A DNA stretch of 64,000 bases from positions 62,001 to 126,000 of the forward strand of contig NZ_BMQI01000005.1 in NCBI RefSeq assembly GCF_014648035.1, in the 5' to 3' direction. Within the stretch, counting starts at the first letter, position 1, and the number at the start of each line of letters is the position of its first letter. The stretch comes from Shewanella algicola (lineage in GTDB: Bacteria; Pseudomonadota; Gammaproteobacteria; Enterobacterales; Shewanellaceae). The notes under the pieces were generated by a model. That model searched no databases. It had not been told where the DNA came from and saw nothing but the letters and a program-made list of their open reading frames with translations. This document shows, in pieces, positions 47,902 through 55,876 of the stretch. Both the position numbers and the translations under genes were made by a program.

Positions 47902-48306
47902 CTATGCTTTATACGGTATCACTGGAAAACCATCCTGTTGCCACTGCACCATACCACCGGCAACAGATAAAGGCTTGGTAAAGCCCATGTTTTGTAGCGA
48001 GGCGGCTGCCAAAGCTGAGCGCCCACCAGTACGGCAAATTAGGTAAATATCTTTGTCGGATAACTCATTCAATGCGAACTCCCATTCGCAGTGATGACTG
48101 ACGGATGGATGCTCATGAATTTTCATTTCTAACACGCCGCGAGGAAGATTGACTGCGCCTTCAATATGACCTGCTAAAAACTCTTCATGCTCACGTACAT
48201 CAATAATAATCACTTCTGGGTTTAACATTGCAGAGAGTAATTGCTGAGTCGAGACTTCAATAATGTTGTTTTTTACTTCACTAATATATTCTTGTGCAGT
48301 TTTCAT
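47902..48306 (-). CDS. Rhodanese-like sulfurtransferase
   Basis: 134 residues, single rhodanese domain with the active-site loop LICRTGGRSALAA (Cys carries the persulfide) and upstream IIDVREHEEFLAGHIEGAVNLP. No signal peptide, so cytoplasmic. It would move sulfane sulfur from polysulfide to glutathione, making the GSSH substrate of persulfide dioxygenase. Last gene of the prx-pdo-tauE-rhd operon, 15 bases after the exporter gene. Confidence 0.93.
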   Translation of the reverse strand: MKTAQEYISEVKNNIIEVSTQQLLSAMLNPEVIIIDVREHEEFLAGHIEGAVNLPRGVLEMKIHEHPSVSHHCEWEFALNELSDKDIYLICRTGGRSALAAASLQNMGFTKPLSVAGGMVQWQQDGFPVIPYKA

Positions 48307-48321
48307 ATGTACCTCGTGAAA

Positions 48322-49071
48322 CTAAATAATGGATTGAGTGGTAATAAACGTCGCCATTACCACTAAAAATACGGCGAATACTTTTTGTAAAATGGCTTTA
48401 GGGAGGTATTGAGTTATCTTTCCTCCCGCTAGGCTGCCAATAAAGCCACCGCCAATCATGATGGCGATAACCGGCCAATCAAATTGCACGCCCTGGGCTG
48501 AAAATAAGCTGTAATATTTAATAAACCCGATAGAAGAGTTCATGGTGATAATTAATAAACTGGTGCCCACTGCTAATGTCATTTCAATACCGCCTAATAA
48601 CACCAAGGCTGGGATAATTAAAAAGCCACCACCAACACCAACAAAGCCTGTGACTACCCCCACTAATAAGCCTTGCAGTAATACATTTATGAGAACTAAT
48701 TTCCCTTGAGTAAGGCTGTTACTTTGTTTACGCCACATCATTACAGCGCCAATTAGCATTAAACCAACAAATACACTGAGTTGAATTTGGCTTGTTGCAA
48801 AAGTACTCATCCAAGCACCGAGGTATGTTCCTGCCATTCCTGGAAGACCAAACATCAACACATGCGGCCACGAAACCATTTTTTGTTTGATGAAACTGAT
48901 ACTACTAAAACAGCTGATGGCGGCAACGATACAAAGTGACGATGCAATAGCTACCTCTGGCTGCATACCCACAAGGTATAGCAACACTGGCACCGTGAGT
49001 ATTGAGCCACCAGAACCCAGCATGCTCAATACTAAGCCAATCACTAACGCACCTAAAACGGCTTGTATCAT
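48322..49071 (-). CDS. TauE/SafE-family exporter (probable sulfite/organosulfur efflux)
   Basis: 249 residues, about eight membrane spans with the family's duplicated glycine-rich helices (GALVIGLVLSMLGSGGSILTVP and GVVTGFVGVGGGFLIIPALVLLGG). TauE/SafE proteins export sulfite, sulfoacetate or similar anions. In an operon with persulfide dioxygenase, whose product is sulfite, sulfite export is the natural inference. Starts 16 bases after the dioxygenase stop. Confidence 0.88.
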   Translation of the reverse strand: MIQAVLGALVIGLVLSMLGSGGSILTVPVLLYLVGMQPEVAIASSLCIVAAISCFSSISFIKQKMVSWPHVLMFGLPGMAGTYLGAWMSTFATSQIQLSVFVGLMLIGAVMMWRKQSNSLTQGKLVLINVLLQGLLVGVVTGFVGVGGGFLIIPALVLLGGIEMTLAVGTSLLIITMNSSIGFIKYYSLFSAQGVQFDWPVIAIMIGGGFIGSLAGGKITQYLPKAILQKVFAVFLVVMATFITTQSII

Positions 49072-49087
49072 ATTGACAACCTTAGTT

Positions 49088-49957
49088 TTAAAGTAAGTTG
49101 ATAGGCACTTTTAAGTACACTGTGCCATTGTCTTCTGGTGCAGGCATATTACCGGCACGAATGTTGACTTGAATTGATGGCAATATCAGTCTTGGCATGG
49201 GTAAGGTGGCATCGCGCGTTTGGCGAAGTTCGACAAAATCAGCTTTACTTATGCCATTTTTGACATGAATGTTGTGTGCCTTCTGTTGGCCTACTTGAGT
49301 CTTAAATTGATGCTCACGTCCCTCTGTAGGGTAATCATGGCAAACATAAATATCGGTTGATTCAGGTAAGCTAAACAATGATTGAATCGAGTCATATAAG
49401 GTATTGGCGTCACCACCAGGGAAGTCACATCGTGCCGTGCCGACATCTGGCATAAATATAGTGTCACCCACAAAAGCAGCTTGCTCATTAATGACATAAG
49501 CTAGATCGGCTGGCGTGTGGCCCGGGGTATGCATAATGCGAATGGCCATATTGCCGATTTGCAATAATTCGTTATGTTTGAATAATCGGTCAAACTGACT
49601 ACCATTGGGCAAAAAATCACGTTCTAAGTTAAAGACTTTTTGAAAAGTTTGTTGTACTTGAGTGATATGTTCTCCAATACCAATTTGCCCACCAATTTGT
49701 TCGCGAATATAACTGGCTGCAGACAAGTGATCGGCATGAGCATGTGTCTCAAGAATCCATTTCACACTTAACTCTTGGCGTTTAACCCAATGTATCACTC
49801 GTTGTGCACTGCGAGTGTCTGTTCGGCCAGACTTATAATCAAAGTCTAAAACCGGATCGATAATCACAGCAAAACGGGTCGCATTATCTGCAACCACATA
49901 AGTGAATGTTTCGCTGTCATCATCTAAAAATTCATGGACGCTAAATGTTGAGTTCAT
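49088..49957 (-). CDS. Persulfide dioxygenase (ETHE1/Blh-like MBL fold)
   Basis: 289 residues. Oxidises glutathione persulfide to sulfite with O2 and a mononuclear iron. Metal ligands: His72, His74, Asp76, His77 (ETHAHADHLSAA), His147 (HTPGHTPAD) and Asp165 (VGDTIFMPDVGTARCDFPGGD), with YVCHDYPTEGRE carrying the last His. All standard PDO signatures are intact. The ATG at 49957 has a perfect AGGAGGT six bases upstream; a longer frame running into the peroxiredoxin gene is spurious. Second gene of the operon. Confidence 0.92.
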   Translation of the reverse strand: MNSTFSVHEFLDDDSETFTYVVADNATRFAVIIDPVLDFDYKSGRTDTRSAQRVIHWVKRQELSVKWILETHAHADHLSAASYIREQIGGQIGIGEHITQVQQTFQKVFNLERDFLPNGSQFDRLFKHNELLQIGNMAIRIMHTPGHTPADLAYVINEQAAFVGDTIFMPDVGTARCDFPGGDANTLYDSIQSLFSLPESTDIYVCHDYPTEGREHQFKTQVGQQKAHNIHVKNGISKADFVELRQTRDATLPMPRLILPSIQVNIRAGNMPAPEDNGTVYLKVPINLL

Positions 49958-50015
49958 TACAAACCTCCTATAAATGATGCACAGGGGGCGGGGGACTCCC
50001 CTGTGCAATAACGGA

Positions 50016-50657
50016 TTAAAGAGCCTTCTTGCTGAAGTACCAATCAACGTAGTCAAAACCTTGCTCTAAACGTGCTTTAGCATCGGCAGTCGTTGCTGGT
50101 GGCGGAACAATCACGTCGTCACCTGGCTGCCAGTTTTCTGGAGTGGCGACAGCGTTGGCATCACTTGTTTGAAGTGCTTTAACTAGGCGTACAAACTCAT
50201 CAACAGAACGGCCGTTACTCATTGGGTAGTACACCATCGCACGTAGTACACCTTCTGGGTCGATAATAAAGGTTGCTCTTACTGCTGCAGTGTCGCTGGC
50301 ACCAGGTTGGATCATGCCGTATGCTTTGGCTACTTCCATTGATAAGTCAGAAATGATTGGGAAAGTAATTTCAACACCAAAGTTTTCTTCAATGTTACGT
50401 ACCCAAGCAATGTGAGAATGGATACTGTCGATTGATAGGCCTAGTAGTTCAGTATTTAATTGCGCAAATTCTTCAGCTCGTTGTGCAAACCCCATAAACT
50501 CAGTAGTACATACTGGGGTAAAGTCAGCAGGGTGTGAAAATAATACTAACCACTTACCTTTATAATCATTCAATGAACGCATACCGTGCGTTGTTTTAGT
50601 ATTGAACGCTGGTGCAGGGCGGTTAAGTTGTGGAAAAGATACGATTGATTCAGTCAT
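50016..50657 (-). CDS. 1-Cys peroxiredoxin (Prx6 type)
   Basis: 213 residues. Peroxidatic Cys50 in SHPADFTPVCTTEF is the only cysteine, so reduction must use an external thiol such as glutathione. The long C-terminal domain with VDWYF is typical of the Prx6 group. It reduces H2O2 or hydroperoxides, which sulfide and persulfide oxidation can generate; persulfide itself may also modify the Cys. First gene of the minus-strand sulfur operon, 59 bases from the dioxygenase start. Confidence 0.93.
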   Translation of the reverse strand: MTESIVSFPQLNRPAPAFNTKTTHGMRSLNDYKGKWLVLFSHPADFTPVCTTEFMGFAQRAEEFAQLNTELLGLSIDSIHSHIAWVRNIEENFGVEITFPIISDLSMEVAKAYGMIQPGASDTAAVRATFIIDPEGVLRAMVYYPMSNGRSVDEFVRLVKALQTSDANAVATPENWQPGDDVIVPPPATTADAKARLEQGFDYVDWYFSKKAL

Positions 50658-50729
50658 GTTATTACTCCAAATAGTTTTAAATTAAGGATGTTTAAATCTG
50701 AAAACTAGATTACAAACATACTTTGTAAT

Positions 50730-50746
50730 AGCAATGGCTGGGCCAA
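50730..50746 (-). promoter_or_regulatory. Sigma-54 promoter of the peroxiredoxin-pdo operon
   Basis: Read on the minus strand: TTGGCCC-AGCCA-TTGCT. The GG and GC doublets are 12 bases apart as required, and the -12 element is perfect. It lies about 75 bases before the peroxiredoxin ATG. Confidence 0.7.
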
Positions 50747-50885
50747 GTTTGGGTTTAATACGTAAAAACAATGAAAGAAAATGATAAGCTATTGTTTGTA
50801 TTGGTTTAATTAAATTTATTTTATTTTCATACACTTGCTATTTTACTTATATCTGTAAATCCTAAACTAAAGGTTAACGACACTT

Positions 50886-50948
50886 ATGACGCTAAAGACA
50901 ATAGGGACTGTCATTTTTGTCATTGCTTTGCTTGTTTATAAGGATTAG
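50886..50948 (+). CDS. Candidate 20-residue hydrophobic peptide
   Basis: MTLKTIGTVIFVIALLVYKD, a short ORF with one membrane-like stretch. No good ribosome site. Its DNA includes the 14-base motif shared with the sqr upstream region, so the motif could be constrained by coding rather than by binding. Low confidence. Confidence 0.2.
   Translation: MTLKTIGTVIFVIALLVYKD
50909..50922 (-). promoter_or_regulatory. Candidate FisR upstream activating site, peroxiredoxin side
   Basis: The plus strand reads TGTCATTTTTGTCA, identical to 44676-44689. It is located about 165 bases upstream of the sigma-54 element of the minus-strand operon, a normal distance for an enhancer site. Confidence 0.4.
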
Positions 50949-51220
50949 GTCGGTGAGAGTGGCGAGATAAAATGTGTCATGACGAACAATGGTTGCTTTT
51001 TATCAGTTTTAGGCGGAGGTAAAAGATTGATAGATAAGAGGCTGCGAAAATGTATACATGTGAACATAAAGACGTTATGCAGTGCATTGCCTAATGTGTA
51101 AACTGTTCAGTGGTGTTTTATAAAACTCGTATTGAATTTTTATCTTTTAGTGGTAAAAAATTTCGGTGCCGAACTCATCGGGAGAATCCGATAAAAGCGT
51201 AAGCTAAGTAGGAAGGTGAT
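50949..51220. other. Leader region before the 97-residue unknown protein
   Basis: Contains a weak 40-codon frame (50979-51101, MTNNGCFLSVLGGGKRLIDK then a basic stretch) with a good internal GGAGGT before a TTG. A small inverted repeat ATCGG/CCGAT lies at about 51177-51193. Nothing recognised; coding status open. Confidence 0.3.
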
Positions 51221-51514
51221 ATGGAAATAAAAGTCGATGTGTATTCTAATAAGATGGTGTTAAGTTCTGAAGGCCGCAGTATGACTTTTTACGCTAAAGA
51301 GCCATTCACAACAACGAGACTGCTTATCGGTAAGTTCTTTGTTGCAGAAAGTTTCCTCAAAAATGCACTTAAAGAATTTGGCGCAATCAGTTTTTTCAAA
51401 CGTGCCCCCAAAATAACTATTCAACCACATGAGTTCCTTGAAGGTGGTTTATCAGACATTGAAGATCGTGTACTCAGGGAGATTGCCTTAGGTGAAGGAT
51501 CTAGGGGCTGTTGA
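51221..51514 (+). CDS. Unknown 97-residue protein with MITE-derived C-terminus
   Basis: AGGAAGGTGAT immediately before the ATG is a strong ribosome site. A compact alpha/beta-looking sequence (EPFTTTRLLIGKFFVAESFL, ISFFKRAPKITIQPHEFL, EGGLSDIEDRVLREIALGEG). I recognise a recurring small-domain pattern but cannot name a function. The last three codons (Arg-Gly-Cys) and the TGA come from the terminal inverted repeat of the element starting at 51502-51504, so the natural C-terminus is probably lost or altered. Confidence 0.65.
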   Translation: MEIKVDVYSNKMVLSSEGRSMTFYAKEPFTTTRLLIGKFFVAESFLKNALKEFGAISFFKRAPKITIQPHEFLEGGLSDIEDRVLREIALGEGSRGC

Positions 51515-51783
51515 TCTTTCAAGGTTGTTTTTGCAGCGAATTATTGACCATTACTCACATCTACAACTACGCGGCAGAGACTTCGAGGTGCAGTTATTCT
51601 ACATAAATAGTCGATAACGCAGTAAAAAATGGCTCAAAATACGCTGCCCGAAGGGTTCGGCTAAATACGTTTTACTCTTTGTTGAAAGGATTTTGCTTAG
51701 ATGACTAGGCATCAATCCATTCGCCTCGATTAAAACGTTTTTAACTCGAATAAAATTCAACCAGCAAAGATCAACAGCCCCTA
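51502..51783. mobile_element. MITE-like element with 26-bp terminal inverted repeats
   Basis: TAGGGGCTGTTGATCTTT (51502-51519) begins a 26-base repeat that returns inverted at 51758-51783 with 23 of 26 matching. If the outer TA is the target duplication, the element is 278 bp (51504-51781). It contains no ORF of note. TA duplication and short size suggest mobilisation by an IS630/Tc1-type or related transposase supplied in trans; none is encoded in the window. Confidence 0.75.
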
Positions 51784-51912
51784 TAGAAGCTCATGTCGTT
51801 GTGTAATAAACGTTTAATCATATTTAAAAAATAGGTGGCTATGTTGCTACACAAACAGTTGAACGCATAAAGTCGCTATTGTTTTTGATCGTTGTATTTT
51901 AAGGAGTGTTTG

Positions 51913-52314
51913 GTGAAAAAAATTGAAATTGGGTTAGGGGCGTTATTAATATTACTAATCAGTGCATGTTCATCTACCGACAAACCCGAACTAAAAGAAG
52001 TAATGAAAGTTGAACAAAATAACCCTTTGAAGGTAAAGGATGCGCTAATTGCCACTTTCGTTAATGCGCCAAAACCACAAGTCGGGGCGCTACAAGAAGA
52101 TGTTAAAAATACTATATCATCACATTCAGCTGTAATACTTCAACAAAGTGAAACTCTTATAGTCGCACGGTTTAATACCAAAGGTTCCCCAATAGAATCG
52201 ATATACCAACATTGTGATTTAGAATATCATTTTTCGTCGTTAAAGTTTGTTCTTGGCCCCTATGTTACTGGGGATTGTAGTTCAATCGTGATTGAAGCAA
52301 CTAAAGTGGATTAA
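51913..52314 (+). CDS. Small lipoprotein of unknown function
   Basis: 133 residues from a GTG start with AAGGAG six bases upstream. Lipoprotein signal VKKIEIGLGALLILLISAC with lipobox ISAC (Cys19). The mature part has two further cysteines (YQHCDLEYHF and TGDCSSIVIE) that could form a disulfide. No family recognised. An in-frame extension to 51892 has no support. Confidence 0.72.
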   Translation: MKKIEIGLGALLILLISACSSTDKPELKEVMKVEQNNPLKVKDALIATFVNAPKPQVGALQEDVKNTISSHSAVILQQSETLIVARFNTKGSPIESIYQHCDLEYHFSSLKFVLGPYVTGDCSSIVIEATKVD

Positions 52315-52389
52315 ATATAGGGTAGCTGGAGGTATTAGCCTCCAGTCACACTAACCCCTGCATACTACTGTGCAAGTGGCTATTCATTG

Positions 52390-53310
52390 CTAATCAAGCT
52401 CTGGTGAGCCTATTTCTTCTAGGCTATCTCGCCATGTGGCTAGCGCGTTAATGTGGCTCGGGTAAATACCACAACATCCACCAATAATGCTTGCTCCTAA
52501 TTGATGCCAGCACTTGGCAAACTCAAGGTATTCGTCCTCAGAAACATGACGTAACGTTTGAAAGGTGCCATTGGCTTGATGCCCCGATTTTATTGGGGTA
52601 AAACTATTTGCAAAGACACCAATAGCAAGCGTTTTATTATGTTGTGCTAATACCTGTACCACATCCTTAATGGCTTGCTCGATAACCTCTGGGATCGAAC
52701 AATTAAACAAGATCCCCGTTGCATTTGTTGCCAACAATGCCGCAACAGCATCGGTTAGCAGCTCTCCAGAACGTAGCCGAATCGGCTGGTCAACTTCATC
52801 TATCAGAGTATAAGCGAAATAACAGGGCTTATCGGTATTGGCTAGCACCTTAGCTATCACTTGTGCTTCAGCAATACTGGCAATTGTCTCAGCAAGCCAG
52901 ATATCGACCTGTTTATCCTGAGCATTAAACAAGGTAGAACAAATCTCGTATGCCCGCTCTGCTTCAAATAAGTCGGGACGATAGGAGCCTAAGGCGGGGG
53001 GGATTGAGCCAGCAACAAGCACCTGTTGTTGAGACTGAGTGACAACCTCACGCGCAATATCTGCCGCTTTTTCAGCAAGTTTTGCACCTTGTTTAGCATA
53101 GAGCTCTTCACCTAAATGAAAAGGGACACATGCATAGCTATTGACTGTAATAATCTGCGCTCCGGCTTCGATAAAGTGTTGATGAGCTTGCGCTACAAAT
53201 TGTGGCGACTCAATCAGTGCTTGCGCACTCCACAGTGGTTGAGAAAAAGGTGCGCCGATACGTTTGAGCTCACGCCCCATACCGCCGTCTAAAATCGTCA
53301 GTGCTGTCAT
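52390..53310 (-). CDS. mmuM: Homocysteine S-methyltransferase family protein
   Basis: 306 residues. Pfam S-methyl_trans barrel: N-terminal LTILDGGMGRELKR, zinc-binding cysteines in GILFNCSIPEVI and IIGGCCGIYPSHI. It transfers a methyl group to homocysteine, from S-methylmethionine if MmuM-like; related marine enzymes may use other sulfonium donors. The ATG at 53310 begins the conserved domain. No MmuP permease gene adjoins. Monocistronic. Confidence 0.88.
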   Translation of the reverse strand: MTALTILDGGMGRELKRIGAPFSQPLWSAQALIESPQFVAQAHQHFIEAGAQIITVNSYACVPFHLGEELYAKQGAKLAEKAADIAREVVTQSQQQVLVAGSIPPALGSYRPDLFEAERAYEICSTLFNAQDKQVDIWLAETIASIAEAQVIAKVLANTDKPCYFAYTLIDEVDQPIRLRSGELLTDAVAALLATNATGILFNCSIPEVIEQAIKDVVQVLAQHNKTLAIGVFANSFTPIKSGHQANGTFQTLRHVSEDEYLEFAKCWHQLGASIIGGCCGIYPSHINALATWRDSLEEIGSPELD

Positions 53311-53411
53311 AATGGATTCCGTACTACTCAATATCTACTCGGCATATTCAAACATAATATCCTCTCACTCAAAACGAAATCTTCTCACCATGGTTATGAT
53401 AAAATTTCATT

Positions 53412-53441
53412 CCTGAGAATATCCCTGAGAATATCCCTGAG
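53412..53441. repeat. 12-bp tandem repeat, 2.5 copies
   Basis: CCTGAGAATATC repeated at 53412 and 53424, then CCTGAG. Lies upstream of mmuM and could vary in copy number. Confidence 0.75.
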
Positions 53442-53540
53442 GTTATACAATTGTACTGTTATAAGTGGGCATTTAATCGCTGTGATGATTATGTCGGCAA
53501 AATCCGGCTAATAAATGAAATAGTAAATAATTTAAACAGC

Positions 53541-53630
53541 TTAAGCGTCACGTTGTTCTTTACTATAGACGGCTGCTAAACACTCTTTATGAGTATTTAG
53601 GTCAATAAATATTGTACTCTGTTTGTCCAT
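53541..53630 (-). pseudogene. IS110-family transposase N-terminal remnant
   Basis: 29 codons reading STIFIDLNTHKECLAAVYSK then EQRDA and a stop. This matches the start of IS110 transposases (pattern I-G-[IL]-D-T-H-K-E-x-V-x-V-A-Y-S-E-E-Q-R-G). The first catalytic Asp is Asn here, and nothing beyond residue 29 is recognisable, so it is a dead scrap. Confidence 0.5.
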
Positions 53631-53793
53631 GCAGATCACAGATTGCGTTTCTTTAACAGCACGATATGACTCAAGTGTTCAGTGGCCTCACGATTAATTT
53701 GAAAACAGCATCTTTAGTGCCAAGTCATGTCTATGTACAACGTCATGGTTGTGTCATTTGATTTTCATTAACAAATTTAAGGGAGTCAATAAT

Positions 53794-53976
53794 GTGCAAG
53801 AAGTGCTAAATATAAATGTAGTATTTTCGTTAGGCACCAAAGGCTTTAATCAAGTCGTGAAAGGTAATAAGTGCGTTTATATCCAGTCTTGCGACTGTCC
53901 ACAAATGCCGTGCCTTTGTCGCCTAGCGGCATTTAACGTGCATTTTCGATATTGTCAGCGTAAATATCAATACTAA
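53794..53976 (+). CDS. Small Cys-rich protein of unknown function
   Basis: 60 residues from a GTG, AAGGGAG eight bases upstream. The middle holds CDCPQMPCLC, a dense thiol cluster that could bind metal. An ATG three bases upstream in another frame, better spaced from the same ribosome site, reads only MCKKC before a stop. So either the small protein uses GTG, or the real gene begins MCKKC and is frameshifted. A terminator hairpin overlaps the stop codon. Confidence 0.5.
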   Translation: MQEVLNINVVFSLGTKGFNQVVKGNKCVYIQSCDCPQMPCLCRLAAFNVHFRYCQRKYQY

Positions 53977-53998
53977 CTCCCTGTGGGAGTTGTATTTT
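53975..53998 (+). terminator. Terminator of the Cys-rich small gene
   Basis: AACTCCC (53975-53981), loop TGT, GGGAGTT (53985-53991), then GTATTTTAT. The stem begins inside the stop codon. Confidence 0.7.
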
Positions 53999-54136
53999 AT
54001 CTAACGGTAACGCATGCACAGAAATACTGAAACTCAAACCACAGGTAAGAGGGGTTAACAATGTCGTTGGCTTGATCATCGTTTACTCCTACTCCTTATT
54101 TCTTACTGCTATTTAATCAATGCTGACTATCGCTAA

Positions 54137-54922
54137 TTACCAATCTTTAATACTCTCTTTGACCATGGCAGCGGTGTTTTCAGGTTGCTCTAATGGGAAC
54201 ATATGGCCGCCTTTAGGCAATGCGATTAAATCAATATCATTGAGCTTAGCGAAACGCACAAAATGTTTGATCGGGAAGATATTGGTGCTTTCGCCGTAAA
54301 TCAGTTTTGCTGGCACGGTAAGTTTGTTTTTGTATTTAACCAGGTTGGTCGGTAAATGTCTGAATATGTCTGCTTCTACGGCAGGAGAGAAGGTCAGCTC
54401 AAGGCGTTTATTTCGCAGTACGACACTGGATGTTGCATAGTCTTGTAAGCAGCGCGGGTCGAAATTTTTAAATAAACTTTTCTGTGAAAAATAATCAACC
54501 AAATTGGTGTTTTCTGGCCATTGATGCTGGCGTGTTTTCGCTTTACCCGCCGGGGATAACTTATCAATATAGGGAGTGCGTTTAATAAAACTCAATAAAT
54601 GAGAAAACGCCCCAGTGACTACGGGTGGGTCTAACATGACTAAACCGCGGAATAACTCAGGATGTTGGCAGGCAGCAATAAATGAAATAACGCCACCAAA
54701 TGAATGACCCACACAAATTACTGGCTCATTTTGTTTTCTTATAAACTCAACTAATTCAGTGACTAGGTGTTGCCAGTTACTGTGAATAGGGTACATCACG
54801 TTGTGACCAAATTGATTATGGGCAACGGTGCGATAGTCGCCCTCAAATTCAGTTAAAAAAGTTGTATAGCTTCCCGCAGGAAAGCCATTAGCATGCACTA
54901 GGTTGATTAATGGTTTAGTCAT
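54137..54922 (-). CDS. Alpha/beta hydrolase
   Basis: 261 residues. Oxyanion HANGFPAGSY at residues 10-19, nucleophile elbow CVGHSFGGVIS (Ser about 73), late GESTNIFPI and KGGHMFPLEQP with the catalytic His. Esterase or lipase-like; substrate unknown. Last gene of the minus-strand catabolic cluster, 89 bases after the dienoyl-CoA-isomerase-like gene. Confidence 0.87.
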   Translation of the reverse strand: MTKPLINLVHANGFPAGSYTTFLTEFEGDYRTVAHNQFGHNVMYPIHSNWQHLVTELVEFIRKQNEPVICVGHSFGGVISFIAACQHPELFRGLVMLDPPVVTGAFSHLLSFIKRTPYIDKLSPAGKAKTRQHQWPENTNLVDYFSQKSLFKNFDPRCLQDYATSSVVLRNKRLELTFSPAVEADIFRHLPTNLVKYKNKLTVPAKLIYGESTNIFPIKHFVRFAKLNDIDLIALPKGGHMFPLEQPENTAAMVKESIKDW

Positions 54923-55011
54923 AATGTCTCTAAATGATTAAGCACTTTTACTATCAAATAAAATCATTTAAAAATTTTTTTAATAGCAAAAAGTGCAATA
55001 ATTCATAATGC

Positions 55012-55866
55012 TTAGAATATTTTTGATGGATCTATTTGAGTCAATTCAGCAAATTGTGGTTCGCGCTTTTGTGCCTTAGCTGTAAATATTTCCATCATGT
55101 CATTTTGTGGCTGGAACATGCCACTTTGCCAAACCGACATGTAATTTAAGCTGTCTGCCACACTATGGTCACGGGCATAGTTGATCATTTCTTTACAACC
55201 AGCCACAGCCAAAGGCGAACGCGTTGCCATTTCTGCCGCCATGCCTAAGACTGCATCAAGCATTGACTGATGGTCGTCATACACATGATTCACTAAACCG
55301 GCCTGTTTAGCTTCATCTGCTGGCATTCTTCGGCCTGTGTAGGCAAGCTCTTTCACTAAACCGATAGAAATTAACTTGGGTAAACGTTGCAGTGTGCCGA
55401 CATCTGCGGTCATACCGAGCTTGGTTTCTTCAATACTAAAAAATGCATCTCGGGTGCAATAACGACAGTCAGCGGCCGTGACCATATCGACCGCGCCGCC
55501 AATGCACCCGCCTTGAATGGCCATTAAAACCGGCATACGCACTGACTCTAAAACAGTAAAACAAGCTTGCAGTCTTAATACTAAACGGCGTAATTGCTCG
55601 TGTTTACGGCCTAACTCGATATTATCTGTGTCATTGTTGGCACTAAATACCGCGAGATCCATGCCTGCACAAAAATGTTTACCGGTTGATGAAATCACAA
55701 TGGCACGTGCAGCTGATAGATTATTTATCGCGTCAATAACTTGAGGAAACTCATGCCAAAAATCAACATTCATAGAGTTAAGTTCATCAGGGCGATTAAG
55801 CACAATGTGAGCGACTTTGTTGTTAATCTCAACGGTGAGAGTGTTATAGCTTGCCTGTAGGCTCAT
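55012..55866 (-). CDS. Crotonase, delta3,5-delta2,4-dienoyl-CoA isomerase type
   Basis: 284 residues. Oxyanion pocket segments KHFCAGMDL and IQGGCIGGAVDMVTAADCRY. The three acidic residues of the mammalian ECH1 dienoyl-CoA isomerase are present: Asp127 (AVDMVTAAD), Glu147 (SIEETKLG) and Asp155 (GMTADVGTLQRLPK). It would shift double bonds of unsaturated acyl-CoAs to make 2,4-dienoyl-CoA, the substrate of FadH. 10 bases after the second crotonase. Confidence 0.88.
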   Translation of the reverse strand: MSLQASYNTLTVEINNKVAHIVLNRPDELNSMNVDFWHEFPQVIDAINNLSAARAIVISSTGKHFCAGMDLAVFSANNDTDNIELGRKHEQLRRLVLRLQACFTVLESVRMPVLMAIQGGCIGGAVDMVTAADCRYCTRDAFFSIEETKLGMTADVGTLQRLPKLISIGLVKELAYTGRRMPADEAKQAGLVNHVYDDHQSMLDAVLGMAAEMATRSPLAVAGCKEMINYARDHSVADSLNYMSVWQSGMFQPQNDMMEIFTAKAQKREPQFAELTQIDPSKIF

Positions 55867-55876
55867 GGTGATATCC

